Assembly (NCBI GenBank): GCA_029718625.1
Contig: CM056377.1
Location: 102,994,585 to 103,058,584 of the forward strand
Origin: Synaphobranchus kaupii
Taxonomy: Eukaryota; Chordata; Actinopteri; Anguilliformes; Synaphobranchidae
DNA length: 64,000 nt
Direction of reading: 5' to 3'
The notes under the pieces were generated by a model. The model was not told the DNA's origin. It saw nothing but the letters and a program-made list of their open reading frames with translations, and made no database searches. Below, one piece after another: positions 26,092 to 37,740 of this stretch (the stretch's first letter is position 1; the number at the start of each line of letters is the position of its first letter). The translations under genes were made by a program, and so were the position numbers.

Positions 26092-27052
26092 GGGCTCTAT
26101 TTTAATAAACCAAACGCAATGGTGAACGCAAGAGTAATCGCTTGGCGGTATCGCTCTGAGGGCGTGTCGGCGAGAAATTTGGTAATTTCATGACGGCAAT
26201 CTTAGCGCACCTTATGGCGGTATTGCTAAAAGGCTGGGTTTAAACGTCCAAGGTGTGTCTCTATGGTAGCCAATCAAATTGTTGTTCTCATGCTTTAAAA
26301 CGCAATCGCGTTGGAACGCAATCGCTCCATGCAATTTCATAATGAGCAACCCAAACGCACTGGACCGTCAACGACAAGATTTTCCGCACAGGAATCAGAC
26401 ATACTTGCAACAGAAGTACAGGCTAGGACTGTAGTAATTTATGGATCACAATCCACACCACCTCGTCTCCCAGAAGTTCGGAAGGCACGGGAGGAGGTGG
26501 CGAATGCATTAATTAGCCTACATTAGGTGATGTAGGCATAATTATGATTCAAATGGTAGGCTTATGATTCAACTGTGTCAATGTGTAATTTATATATTAT
26601 AGGCTATTGGCCTACATGATCGCAAGTTTCTTGTAAGCTGTCCTGTTTTATTCTAGTAGTTTAAATTAAAATTAATTAATTAATAATAATTATAGGCTAT
26701 TTGTTCATTAAATGGAAGTGTACCTATAGACACTACATAGAACTACATGACGAATAAGTTGGCAAATTGCCAGAGTCTATTGCGTTCCCGCTAAGAGGTG
26801 GTTCCAGCTGATCATAACGCAATGGGTTTTCGTTGGTTCAAATTGTCACTGAGCCGAAAGTATTTTAGAACACGCCCCAGACAGCGCCACCCATCCCACT
26901 GCAGCGCAAGCGAAAGGATGTTATGTTGAGAATTTGTTGATCCTAGCGGTATTGCTGAGAAACGCCATAGCGCCAGTTTTAAGACGTTGATGCTGTCAAC
27001 AAGCTTGCGTTTGACTATACCGTCCCCTTGCGCTGGTTTGAAAATAGAGCCC
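26092..27052. mobile_element. PIF/Harbinger-like element with Myb-like ORF remnant, 961 bp
   Basis: The left end GGGCTCTATTTTAATAAACC mirrors the right end, whose reverse complement is GGGCTCTATTTTCAAACCAG. Both sides are flanked by TGT (26089-26091 and 27053-27055), a 3-bp duplication. The GGGCTCTATTTT terminus and 3-bp duplication fit the PIF/Harbinger group. A Myb/SANT-like coding remnant lies inside at 26311-26526, the accessory gene type of that superfamily. No DDE transposase is recognisable. Confidence 0.65.
26311..26526 (+). pseudogene. Myb/SANT-like DNA-binding protein remnant (Harbinger type)
   Basis: A 71-codon frame includes TTRFSAQESDILATEVQART, then VVIYGSQSTPPRLPEVRKAR and EEVANAL. 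It resembles the N-terminal part of Myb/SANT-like proteins carried by PIF/Harbinger elements and their domesticated relatives, with a conserved Trp apparently replaced by Arg in KAREEV. The frame then stops at 26524-26526. A possible splice donor (AGGTGATG) sits just after, so an original second exon cannot be excluded. It is inside the 26092-27052 element. Confidence 0.5.
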
Positions 27053-27077
27053 TGTAAATTAAATTGTAAGGCATTAT

Positions 27078-27824
27078 GGGCCCAATCTTACACCCGGCGC
27101 TAACCCAAACGCAAGTGTCTTTGCTAGGTTCAGACCAGCCCAGGTGTCATTTTAGTGCCCAGCGCTCATGTTCTTTAACTAGCAAATTAACTTGCACCCA
27201 TAGCAAGTGAACTGGGCAGGTTGGACTTAAGATGGGGTGTGGCCAGGATAATTTTTGACGTATTGCTATCTTGAGCCAGCAGAAAGGAAACCATATTCTC
27301 TTAGCTTATTCTCAGCGGTTGCAGGTGCTTTTTAACGAAATTAAACCGCATATATTTTCTAAAATAACAGCACTGTTGGGAATGACTGAGAACCCGTGCC
27401 GGTGTTAAACATCAACGTTTAAGATTATTATTGTGGATATGAAAACATGTCAGAATGGTTAGTCCGAATAATATTGATCCTAATATTGATCCACATTTTC
27501 CTTGCGCACAAGCAGGTCTGTTTCCCCAGATGTAAATCGCTCTTTGTGTAGTCTTATTAAATCTGCCAATATATAAGCAATCCACCAAATGCAGGTACTT
27601 TTAGATGGGAATGGGAGATAACTCTCTGATTGGTTAATTGCATGTTACGCTCAAGACACACCTATAATTAATGAAGAGGCTAAATTCAGCCCTTTTGCAC
27701 CTTGCGCCGTACTTTTCACTCAAAATATGCGCCCTCTAACTAGCAAAAGTGGAGTTGGACACACCCTAAATGCGCTTGCGGCTAGCGTTTTAGACCATGC
27801 GCCAAGCTCGTCAAGATAGAGTCC
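27078..27824. mobile_element. Non-autonomous Harbinger-like element, 747 bp
   Basis: The left end GGGCCCAATCTTACACCCGG and right end (reverse complement) GGACTCTATCTTGACGAGCT share a GGRCYCWATCTT pattern. A 3-bp TAT flanks both sides (27075-27077 and 27825-27827). Inner subterminal sequence is rich in GCGC and CGCAAG on both arms. No coding frame is present. It starts 26 bases after the preceding element and ends 16 bases before the next. Confidence 0.55.
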
Positions 27825-27839
27825 TATATGTGTGTAGAT

Positions 27840-28043
27840 CAGCGGTGTCAAACTCGTTCCATCGAGGGCCGAGTGTATGCAAGTTTTTGTTCTAACCATG
27901 CTCTACACCAGCTGATTCCACTAATTAGTTCACCTCCTTGGTTGAAGAGCTGAGCTAATTAGTGAAATCAGCTGGTGTAGGGCACGGTTGGAACAAAAAC
28001 CTGCATACACTCGGCCCTCGATGGAATGAGTTTGACACCCCTG
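27840..28043. mobile_element. hAT-type fold-back MITE, 204 bp
   Basis: A perfect 8-bp duplication GTGTAGAT flanks it (27832-27839 and 28044-28051), as expected for hAT. The left arm starts CAGCGGTGTCAAACTC and the right arm, reverse-complemented, CAGGGGTGTCAAACTC. The arms match over nearly 80 bases with a few differences, so the whole element folds into a long hairpin. It has no coding capacity. Closely similar repeats are widespread in fish genomes, from memory. Confidence 0.9.
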
Positions 28044-28653
28044 GTGTAGATCATAGAAAGCATTAACATATGACCTGGGGCCTCATTTATAAAAAATAAA
28101 AATGTATAAAAATGGAAACTTAAAAGTAATCATAAGATAATTTCCCAAGTTGTGCTTGTGTGATTTATAAAAATAATTGAGACCGAAAAGGCTGCTTATG
28201 TTGGTTTAAAGTGAGTAAAGTTTATTTCTGTACACATTCCTTTTTTTCCTGCTAATACAGCTAGTTTGGTGGCCAACTGCTGATACAATATACAGTAGTT
28301 TGCTATTACGTTGGCTTAACCCAGTATGTTGAATTGATAGTACTCATCTCAAGCTTGTCATCGATAGTACCGTGCTCCAAATCGTGCAAGCGCTTTTTTG
28401 TAAAAACTGTCACAAAATGTTACAAGTAACGCATTATTGGTTATTTAATAGGTGATTCACCATTACATATTTACCTGACAACTGAGCAATCCTCTTCTTG
28501 CGAGAATCTAACTGAATCTACAGCGAAAATTAAGATAATTCCAGAGTTGTTCGGCTCGAATATACATTCACACGAATAGCCTACAGTTTACATAGTTTCG
28601 GCACAAGTTACAGACACAACAAGATCGTGGGTTGGTCAGAGCAACCCCATGTC

Positions 28654-28809
28654 ACCCCTTTCACACCAAAGCCGAGCCATGTCTGAACCACGTAAATCCC
28701 GGATCATGAGCAGGGTCGCCGACACCCAGTCGGATAACGCAGGAAGACCCATTCACTCTAACAGCAAACACGGGTTTTACCCGGGCCGTTGCTTCAGTGT
28801 GAAAGGGGT
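28654..28809. mobile_element. Small MITE with ACCCCTTTCACAC ends
   Basis: The left end ACCCCTTTCACACCAAAG and right end (reverse complement) ACCCCTTTCACACTGAAG form an imperfect inverted repeat of about 18 bases around a 156-bp body. The body is richer in C and G than its surroundings. No convincing duplication is visible, so the superfamily is open. Confidence 0.5.
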
Positions 28810-31800
28810 ATAACTTGCGTCTAGTACAAACTTTACAAAGACATAAGATCATATCCAAGTCAAAGTGGTATTTTATAAATAACCTACTTAGTTGTGGTTT
28901 CCTGCGTAAGCCACTATTAAGACACAATTTGACCATAAGACCCCTGATCTCGTCTAGTGGTTACTGTTTGTAAAACAAAAGAGAACATAAAAAAGAGAAC
29001 ATAAAAATTAACCAATAGTACCAGAAGGGTATCCATTACTCTGATACACTTGCCTGTGAGGCAGTCACTATTTCACACACCACAGCCAGTATTTCCTACT
29101 TTTTCCAAATTTTGAAAACAGAATGAGGAAATCATCAAACTGAAAGAGCTTTCTGAAGGCCTCGAAAAACTTTTTAACTTCAAAGAACTTGAGGTTTTAA
29201 GGCAGTCAGCAATGTGTTTTATGTGTTTATAATTTCCTTCACTATTACTGACAGTACGTTGTCTGTTGCGTGGGGTGAATGGGTGAGCCTGGTTGCCTTG
29301 GGGAGGTATCCTGCTCATGTCAGAGCAGTGTCTGCCCCCGCTCCTCATTAGGGGAATACACACACAGGTTTGATGAGCTCTCGCTACAGGTTTGTGTCAG
29401 TGACAGGCAAAGGCAGTCATATTGGGTGAAATTGTTCTGTTCACCTGTATCTCCCTTCCTCACATGGGTGTCATAAATTTTAGGCTCTGTCTAGCGCCGC
29501 CAACTTCCAGTTGCAGGAAGAAAACGGGATGTTACGCTATTGACTGTCATTTTCATGCAAGTAATTTCCCTTCAGTGTACCATATATTTACCGTAAAGCC
29601 AGGATGGGAAGGGGCTCCCTTTCCAAGAGTGTCAGCTGGAGCCGACAACGGGAGCCGACGTGCAGCGCCAGGGACTCCTCCAGAGATTACAGCCATGTAC
29701 TCTGCCGCCAGTGGTGTAGAAGCAAAAAAACGAGCCTTTACCTCCGGTTAAGAGCAGCTTTATTGGCAGGACAGAGAATGCATTTTCTCTCCCACGTGGG
29801 TTTCTCAAGAGTTGTTCCATATGATACAGATGTCTGTCTAAGGTCAGTAGGGTGAGATCGGCGTGTGATGTTGGTAAAGGGGGAGGGGGGGGGGGGGGGG
29901 TTTCAGCTGAGAATCGTGCCTGTGAAAATGACTCACATACTGTATGAGCCAGTATGGAGGACACATGACTAAAGGAAGAGGGCATGGAACATGTTGGTTC
30001 AGTATTCAAGGGCTGCTTGGATTTAATGCATTGGGTTTTGCTCCCCCAGCCCTGTCAGTCTTGACCTCATTCACTCTACACGACCTCTGTGGCTGTTTCA
30101 GCAGGAGAGGCTATAATTTTCTACGAAGTGAATACTGACAGAGGCCTATGTACCGTAGTTTAATACAAACTGAGAAGGGAGCTGCTTTTTTCATTCCGGG
30201 ATACCCTTCCCTTTCATCTCCTCTCTCCATCTCTTCTCCTTCCATTAGGCCTGTACTCAACATTTTCCAGCACTTAGTAAAACCCTGATGCATATGATCT
30301 TCATTCCAAAACCATTGAAATTCACAGCTGAGCCTGCATGCTCATGTTTTCATCGTATATAAGCACAAGCAAATGGTTTGACTCTTTTATTGGCCTGAAA
30401 GCTTTATGCTCCATGTCAATTACGGTATCTTTCCACTTTCCTTTTGTAGCATTCATAACGGTGATCATTATCATCTTTAACTGTGTTATTGGTAAGATTG
30501 TACTCTGCTGGGCAAACAAAATATTCGGCCGCATTAATCAAACCGTTTGGCCCAGTGGCGCAGGGGATTGGGTGACAGGAGGGTGGTGTCACTAACACGG
30601 GAAGAGTGCTTGGGGAGCTGAGGAGTGGCTCTGAACAGGTGGTGGACTCATCAGCGTGCCCTCCTCACTCGCAGCAGGAGGTGCTATCATGCCGTCCCTG
30701 ACGCTCTGCAGTCTCCTTGATGCAAGAGCAGCCCAGCTGGGAGTCTTTATCCATGCACGGCCCACGCGCCGACGTTCCACCCAGCCTCAGATAGTCGCAT
30801 GCATTAAAGGACACGATGAGATGCGTCTGCATAATGTTATTGCCTGGTCCAAGAGCATGTCAGATTTAACAAGGATAAAGGAACAGGATCACTGCTCAAG
30901 CAAAAAAAAAAACAAGCATTTGGCTTCACAGTGTAGAGCTCCGTGCTTAAACTTTGCTCAAGCTATAGCCACGGCCAGCCATCCCTATGCAGAGGAAGAT
31001 GCATGTGTTAAGTGTGTTTGGCTGTGATGTAGACATGAAACACTCTTGTTTCTAACAATGTTCAGGCTGCTATGCTATGCAATGCAAATGTGACTATGCC
31101 CTTGTATATGAGATTGTGTCTGTGATTCATTATTAAACTGCAGCACTGCACCTCCTGATACGCAATGGTGTCTGGCCCCTGGTACTGAATAAGCTTTTGC
31201 TCTAATAAGGCACGCATCCCCCACTGAAATTAGACAATACCTTCCGTCAACACTATGTTTCATTTGCCCATCTTCCGACTGATCTTCAAAGTTGTTTCCT
31301 CTTCAAATGATGCACGCCAGCCCTCACCCCTCATCTTAATCAAAGCATAAGGCAGGAGTTCCTCCTGAGCCTTGATCAGTTGCTGGAGCACATTAAAGCA
31401 AGAGAGATGCTTCACGTCTTTTGCATCTCTCTTCGTAAATAAAGAAACCGGCCCTGTGGTTTTCCTGGGCAAATTGTGTAGTCTAAGGAGAATGTTGAAT
31501 TAAGACAAAAGGCTATTTACAAAGCCATGTGAAACCATTAGCAAGAATGTTCTTATGAGTACAGAGCAGTGCACCACGTGCGGCATCGCGGCAGATGATT
31601 ATGTTGAAGACAGACAGGCATGAAAAAGCTGCAGCCACACCGCCGCGTAGCATTCAGCTGCCTTACTGCCGCAGAATCTAAAGGAAGCCTGAGGAAGGAG
31701 CTGATTTCTGCTGAAAAATGTAGCCGTAGACCTGCAGGGAGAATTTATTCCTCCGAAAAGAAATGCAACACAGTCTCGTGACGGGGAGACAGCAGACACT

Positions 31801-32079
31801 CTTATTCGACTTGCAATGCAAACATAAGTGCAAAGATCAGGGATCAAAGTGCAGTTATTCCTGTAGAAAGTGTAGTTCCAAGAGAGGCAGCAATTGCAAG
31901 GGACTTGACTGGCAACTTGTCAGCAACCCTAATTAACATTAAACTGAGTTATACAAACAAGAACAAAACTACCCCAACAAGCATTAAACTGCATTGAACA
32001 AACAACAGTAAATAACAGGCTCTGAATACTGATCAGGTGTTGGGATTGGTAAGGGTGCTAGAGCCGGGAGGGTGGAGGA
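28810..32079. other. No gene seen
   Basis: One poly(G) run. The last 200 bases may include 3' untranslated sequence of the adjacent L2 fragment, but I could not confirm that. Confidence 0.6.
29878..29900. repeat. Poly(G) run
   Basis: G run with one A interruption, potentially quadruplex forming. Confidence 0.9.
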
Positions 32080-32850
32080 ATCAATGTGCAGTCTGCCTCA
32101 CAGGATGGCCAATGTCTCTGCTGCTCTGACTGCCATGGGAAGCTCATTCCACCACTGAGGGGACAGACCAAACTGCAGGACCTGCAGACTCAGAGAGGTT
32201 GAGGAGCCAGATGTCCTGAGATTGAGGAACAGACAGGTCTTACTGGTGTGTAAGGTCTGATGACCTTCTGAAGGTATGAACGGACAGTTCCCTTGGTAGC
32301 CCGGTAGGCTAGGACCAAGGTTTTAAATTTGATGTAAGTGGTGATGGGTACCCAGTGGAGGGCAGTGAGAAGGGGGGTGATCTGAGTGTTTTATGAAGTT
32401 GTAGACCAGGTGCACAGCTGCGTTTTGATGAGCTGCAGAAGTCAGCGAGGAGAGAGTTGCAGTAGTCAAGGTGGGAGCAAACCAGATCCTGAACCAGAAG
32501 AGGTCACATAGGAGCGAAGACATGACAGGGATGTGCACCATCTTGGTCTTTGCCAGATTGAGCTTTAAGTGGCCATCCAGCTCAAGATTAAGCCAGACTG
32601 AGACATGTGTGGAGACCTGTAGGACAGGTGGTGGGAATGAAATAAAGCATTGAGGGTCATCTATATGACATAGCAATGATATGACAACAAGCGATGACAG
32701 GACTAAGGAATTTGGACCAAAGGACAGAGCCCTGTGGGACACCTGTACGGAGATTATGGGGTGTTGAAACTGTGCCGCTCCAAGCAACCTGGAAGGAATG
32801 TCCAGTGAGGTGGGATGCAATCCAGGCAAGGAGTCCCCTGGCTGTCACTG
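32080..32850 (-). pseudogene. L2-type LINE reverse transcriptase fragment
   Basis: Minus-strand frames give SFQVAWSGTVSTPHNLRTGV then PQGSVL (about 32720-32800), a typical L2/CR1 RT block. Near 32660 the FADDTQL-type catalytic block is split by a frameshift and reads HIDDPQCFISFPP. HLKLNLAKTKM follows near 32555. Downstream, HWVPITTYIKFKTLVLAYRAT (split by frame changes, about 32290-32350) is the characteristic L2 C-terminal region. The 5' part of ORF2 is missing, as is usual for 5'-truncated LINE copies. It is inactive. Confidence 0.8.
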
Positions 32851-35800
32851 TAAAAGTCAGGTGAGATCTTAGTTATCTAAATATAAAGGTTAGTTAAATA
32901 ACAAAAACAAATAGGAGGGAGTAGCTCCAATTACCCTCTTTGTTTCAAAGGCTACTCCATACGTATTCGGCAATTGCTGTAATGCTAAGTACTCACATTA
33001 TCTGATGTTCAAGCTTTTTCAGCTTTTATTGCCCCTGCCGGTCAGATTTCCATGTATATTTAGGGTAATATCTCTCCCCTAGTCTCTTGCAGGGAGGAAC
33101 AAAGCTACACATGCAGTCTTTCTTTTGGTTGATTAGCATGATGGGGGATGTGCAATAGCTCAGTTTTGTTTTGTGTAATAGAGCATCTCATCTCAGACTG
33201 GAGATCTGACTGGAGATATTAAGGCAGACTTCCTTTGACCCTTGTTTTCTTTTCATAATATGCTACAAGCCATTTAAAATAGTTACCTAGTTCTCTTTTA
33301 GCTTAATATTCCTGACTTTAATTCTTGAAATGTCTGCCTCCCACTTCTTACCTGATCTTTAAAGTCCCCTTGCCTAATTGCCTGATTTATTACACGACCA
33401 GCAATCTGGCGACTGACAACTTCATATAATTGCAAAAACTATTTGATGTACTTCTGACTTTCTCATTTTAAAATATGCTCTGGATATGCTTATTATATCA
33501 TGTACAGTGTCTGACCCAGTAGATATGATTATGATTTAGTACTGTACTTAATTATGCTTCTTTTGATTCTTGAAGACAACCCCTAATTTCACAATCTCAC
33601 AAAGCAGGAAATAGCCAAAAGTGTTTCACAGTTTACCTGGCAAATACAATAAGATATATTTACACTATGGTTTTTGCTGGCTCTTAATGTGAATCCATTA
33701 ATGTATTGTACTGTTTAATTATATGATTGCATTACCGGCCAGAAAAGATGTGATCTGCTTTGACCAACCCACTTCCTGAGATTAGATATTGTAATATTAT
33801 GCTATAATTTTCTACAGTACAGTAATATTTTGCCTTTAGCAAGCATCCTGAAAATTACCAGGATAAACTCACAGAATCAAATTGATTCGGAAGGACTACA
33901 ACTAACGGATTCAGAAGGACTACAACTGTGGGACGATAATCGATATAACGATATATGATAATCGATATAACGATAACGGTTATTTAATCATCATAAATTT
34001 GTATCACATTCATTACCGAAATAACAAGAGTAAGAAGAGTAATAACGGGCTACAGACATAGAGCGTGCACATCTTGTTCTCTGACACTCAGTAGACACAG
34101 CGACATAAAGGATTTCATTTTACCATTGTACCGGAGGTCATACCTGGCAAATAAATACACAAGCTAGACTAAGTAAAGATGCAAACAAAAACAAAGCAAT
34201 AAAATCAACGATGAATATCCTAGAATCAAAATGTACATAGTACAATGCCGAGTTGTGAGCCCATGACGAGACACAGGCATCTGGAGAGAACTGTCTAAGT
34301 TTGAAATGTGAGCAATGGTAGAATGTGAGCAATGGTATTTATGGCAGTGACCTTGGTTGCGTCTAGCGTATCACGCAGCAGCTTTAAGATCACATTCTAT
34401 TCAGTACTGTACACATTCAGCTAAAATATGCAATGTGTTGCTCTGATTATGGATGTAGAGTGCTATAGTAAACCTGGAAGTGAGTTAGCATTTTTGAGCC
34501 ATGGGTTCCCTCGCCAGATTTCCAATGCTTTTTCCCGTAGGGTTTTCGATTTATGCCGAAAATAAGGTCTGTAGTTAATATAAGCCTAAGAGAGTGTCAC
34601 GGTTTTGTTCTACAACATAAATTACCAGGTAATATCTTAACTGTGAATTTTGAAGCTGTTATGTGGTTTTAAAAAGTAAGTTGCTAGCAAGTTGCTATAT
34701 TCAAACTACAATGGTTGTCGGAATAATTAGATGTCATTAAGGCAAGCAGATCTTTGGCTGCTCTCTACTGTAGCTAGCGTCGTGTGTCATGTTTGCACTT
34801 CTTTCAAACTTTTCCACTATAGTTTTAGACTCATAACTTAGTTTTCTATTAAATTGTAGAATATAAACTAATATTATAAACTAAGGTCTTTGTTAGCTTA
34901 CTAGCTAGCTAATCCAGCCTTGCTAAGCAATGGTACTTTGCAGGGTTGCCAACTCACTCGGGAGACAAACAAGTTAAGCAACCTCGCTGTCAAAAACAAG
35001 CCTGGGGAGTAGAGCAATGCAGATGGAAAAAAAACAAAGCCCATGTCACGTATTATAGGCTAAGCAGACTTAGCAACTCTGGTAGCCTACTTTGCTTTGC
35101 TCTGGGAGGTTATAGGAAAGATAGCTAATACAGCGAATTCCACTCAGGTTAGCTAGTTGAACGCGGGAAGATGGCAGACTAGTATGAAACCTGAGTGGTG
35201 GTGATATAAAGTTGGCGAATGCGACCAAATGTTGTAGTTCACTTTAGCCTAACGTTACCTTTCTACTTATATTAATTGCAACTTTTTGCAACCTTATTGC
35301 TGTGTGCACACCATTCCTTTTGCAGTATATAACTAATTGGTTTTACACACCATTCTACATACTTCTCCATAGCTGATACTAGAAACACTATAATGACAAA
35401 GCTGCGTTGATCTGGGAAGTATACTACGAAGCGAGATAATGTGGTTAGTGAGCTAACTTAAGGTTTAACCCTGAGCTTTCCGTATCACAATATATTAACC
35501 TGCTACCTTCTAGCGTGTTTTTAAGGTTGACAGCATATCTAGGATCACTTCATATGACTGTCTTTGATTGAAATAAGCACATATTTGTGCAATTAGTTGG
35601 GTTGAATTGTTCAGGCTCCTTTCCCTTCCTTAATGAAATGGGAAAAGCAGGTAAATGCATGCCATTCACCCAGATTGACACACTGTGCGATTGGAGATGA
35701 GGAATCATTGTTAATTGGTCAGTACCAATAACTACCTTTTCCGGTTGGAGTCGAGTTTTGCTGCGTTTTCTTTTCTGGTTTGTTGCATTTTGTTTTCTGG

Positions 35801-35914
35801 TCTTTCCAAAGTTAACAAATAGCATGCAAAATAAGGCTGGAATGGGCAAAAAAATGTATCAATCCGTATATAAATTGAAAATATATCTATATATAAAATC
35901 TATGTACATGTGGT
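32851..35914. other. No gene seen
   Basis: Strongly AT-rich, with the short tandem duplications at 33882-33977. No coding or mobile feature otherwise recognised. Confidence 0.65.
33882..33977. repeat. Two short tandem duplications
   Basis: A 24-base unit of the type GATTCGGAAGGACTACAACT occurs twice (33882-33929). It is followed by two copies of GATAATCGATATAACGATA (33935-33977). The second pair resembles ends of some fish DNA transposons, but no partner end was found. Confidence 0.55.
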
Positions 35915-35985
35915 ACAGTCCATAGGGCGGACAACTCTCTACCTCATATAGCCGGAGGTTTGATTCTGTATTGTGGTCTCCCATT
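35915..35985 (+). mobile_element. Possible fragment of a tRNA-derived SINE head
   Basis: The stretch GTACAGTCCATAGGGCGGAC then CCGGAGGTTTGATTCTG parallels the head of the 62670-62825 SINE, with a degenerate B box (GGTTTGATTC). Nothing of the SINE body follows; a Tc1-like pseudogene begins instead. Similarity is short and the call is weak. Confidence 0.3.
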
Positions 35986-35989
35986 TACC

Positions 35990-36285
35990 TACAGTAAGAT
36001 ATGGTGATGTATCATATGGGGTTGTTTTGCATCTACTGGTCCTGGCGCTCCTGTTAAGGTCAACAGAGTCATGAACTCCAGCAAGGGCCAAGACATTCAG
36101 GCCAAAAAACTGGTTCCCTCTGCCAGGAAGCTCAATCTTGGTCGCAAATGGATCCTTCAGCAAGACAATTATCCCCGGCATACCTCAAAATCAACCAAGT
36201 AATGGTTAACAGACCATAAAATTGCTGTTTTGCAATGGCCATTTCAATCTCCAGGCCTGAACCTGATTGAAAATGAATCATTTTT
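35990..36285 (+). pseudogene. Decayed Tc1-like transposase fragment
   Basis: Plus-strand translation near 36110-36275 reads GRKWILQQDNYPRHTSKSTK, a stop, then WLTDHKIAVLQWPFQSPGLN and LIEN. This matches the Tc1 catalytic core (QQDN...QSPDLNPIE). An in-frame stop follows STK, and the Asp of the SPDLN motif is Gly, so a catalytic residue is lost. The 5' half is only weakly readable and no terminal repeat was found. It is a dead fragment. Confidence 0.75.
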
Positions 36286-36297
36286 GAGGGTACTGTG

Positions 36298-36380
36298 CAT
36301 ACAAGATTAAGAGTATGAAATCAGTTATTTTATTATATATGGAGTTGCAAAAGAACTGATTTCATGCTCTTAATCGTATG
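36298..36380. repeat. Inverted repeat with about 28-bp arms
   Basis: The left arm ATTAAGAGTATGAAATCAGTT and the right arm, reverse-complemented ATTAAGAGCATGAAATCAGTT, pair with one mismatch in the core and extend to CATAC at the outer edge. The loop is about 23 bases. It directly follows the Tc1 pseudogene and may be a MITE remnant or transposon end; a small hairpin RNA is another possibility without support. Confidence 0.55.
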
Positions 36381-36955
36381 CCATTGCCTATCAGTTATAA
36401 TCTGATAACACACAGATTTGTTAGGGAAGCCTGCTTGCAGGTACTGTTGAAACAACAGACTCATTTTAACTGTGTTTGGAACTGAGAGATGTTTTAATGG
36501 TGAATACCCCTTCATTCGGTTTTTTGTCCCTATCTGGAGAGCAGCTGCCTCAGGTGTGAGCAGGGAGGGCTGTTGTCAGCTCAGAGGTGTAACTGTGTCC
36601 TATTGTTTCTTCTCCCTGGGTGCCTGTTTATCAGTGGAAACACATGGCAACACATCTGCTGTGCGCTTCACACGTAGCTTATCAGGAGGTTCATCACAGG
36701 CCAGGAACCACTTGCAGGAACTTCACATTTCTTTATTTTTTTTCAAGTCAGAAAACTTTAAAAATGTGAGTTGGATAAAAAACATTCTCTAGTTGTCTTC
36801 AATTGCCTTTTTTATAGTTATGAGACTTGGTTTTAAATGTAGACTGGTTATAATATGAGTTATACATCAGCTCATGGGATCCTCAAAAATGCCATCGGTT
36901 TCATTGGATCTTCCTAATTCATTCTGTAGTGTGAATGCCTGGAAAAAGTTCACAC

Positions 36956-37195
36956 AGGCACGGTGGTGCAGTGGATAGCACTGTCGCCTCACAGCAAGAA
37001 GGTCCCGGACTTTCTGTGTGGAGTTTGCATGTTCTCCCCGTGTCCGCGTGGGTTTCCTCCGGGTACTCCGGTTTCCTCCCACAATCCAAAAACATGCAGG
37101 TTAGGCTAATTGGGGGGCGTTAACAGGGCGTTGCTGTAAAAGAGCATGTGTGCTCAGTCAACCTACCCTGTATAAATAAAGGTAAAATAAAATTC
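36956..37195 (+). mobile_element. V-SINE (DANA/HE1-related)
   Basis: The head GCACGGTGGTGCAGTGGATA is tRNA-like. It is followed by the conserved V-SINE core, including TGTGTGGAGTTTGCATGTTC and GTGGGTTTCCTCCGGGTACT with CCGGTTTCCTCCCACA. This core is shared by DANA, HE1 and related vertebrate SINEs. A few bases of the tRNA part are missing between GGTCCCGG and ACTTTCTGTG, which removes the B box. The 3' part ends in TATAAATAAAGGTAAAATAA, an A-rich tail. Confidence 0.8.
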
Positions 37196-37219
37196 CTGTC
37201 TCAGCACTGCTTTTCTATG

Positions 37220-37637
37220 GAGCCCCCAAAGTTCCATCTTCGGAACAAGATGCTAGCTTGTGCGAACAAGATCTTGTTGTGGGAACAAGATCCATATGTT
37301 GTGGGGACAAGATCTGTATATTGGGGGAAGAAGTTCCATATGTTGTGGAAGCAAGTTATTAAAGTGTGCGCACAACATAATTTGATCATGTAAATGAACA
37401 AATCATCCAAATTTTCCCGCTGAACGGTTGGTTCAGTTGCATTAAATGATGTCGTGCACACACTTTAATAACTTGTTTCCACAACACATGGATCTTGTTC
37501 CCACATGATAATAACTTATTCCCCCAACATAATATCTTGTTCACACAAGTTAACATCTTGATCCCTGAAGATAAAAAAAAATTTAAAATCATTTTCATTT
37601 AATTTCAACCATTTTTCTGAAGTTTGGGGGCTCCCTA
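37220..37637. repeat. Palindrome of inverted about 22-bp tandem repeats
   Basis: Both ends carry GGAGCCCCCAAA-type sequence in inverted orientation. The direct repeat CTTTTCTATG lies at 37210-37219 and 37638-37647, likely a target-site duplication. The left arm (37241-37380) contains about six units of the type GGAACAAGATCCATATGTTG. The right arm (37451-37570) carries about five of the same units in reverse complement. The centre (about 37381-37450) is unrelated to the units. This is probably a non-autonomous fold-back DNA element; the family is not identified. Confidence 0.65.
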
Positions 37638-37740
37638 CTTTTCTATGATAACTTTTGGTTTGTAACTTTTGTAACCATCAGAAATATTAAATGGTTTCAA
37701 TGTAATCATTGTTAGACATTTCTTTGAAATATGTGGTTAT

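Noticed and set aside
37241..37570. CRISPR-like array of 22-bp units
   Set aside because: Units are inverted between arms, diverged and without unique spacers, in a vertebrate-type genome. It is a fold-back repeat.
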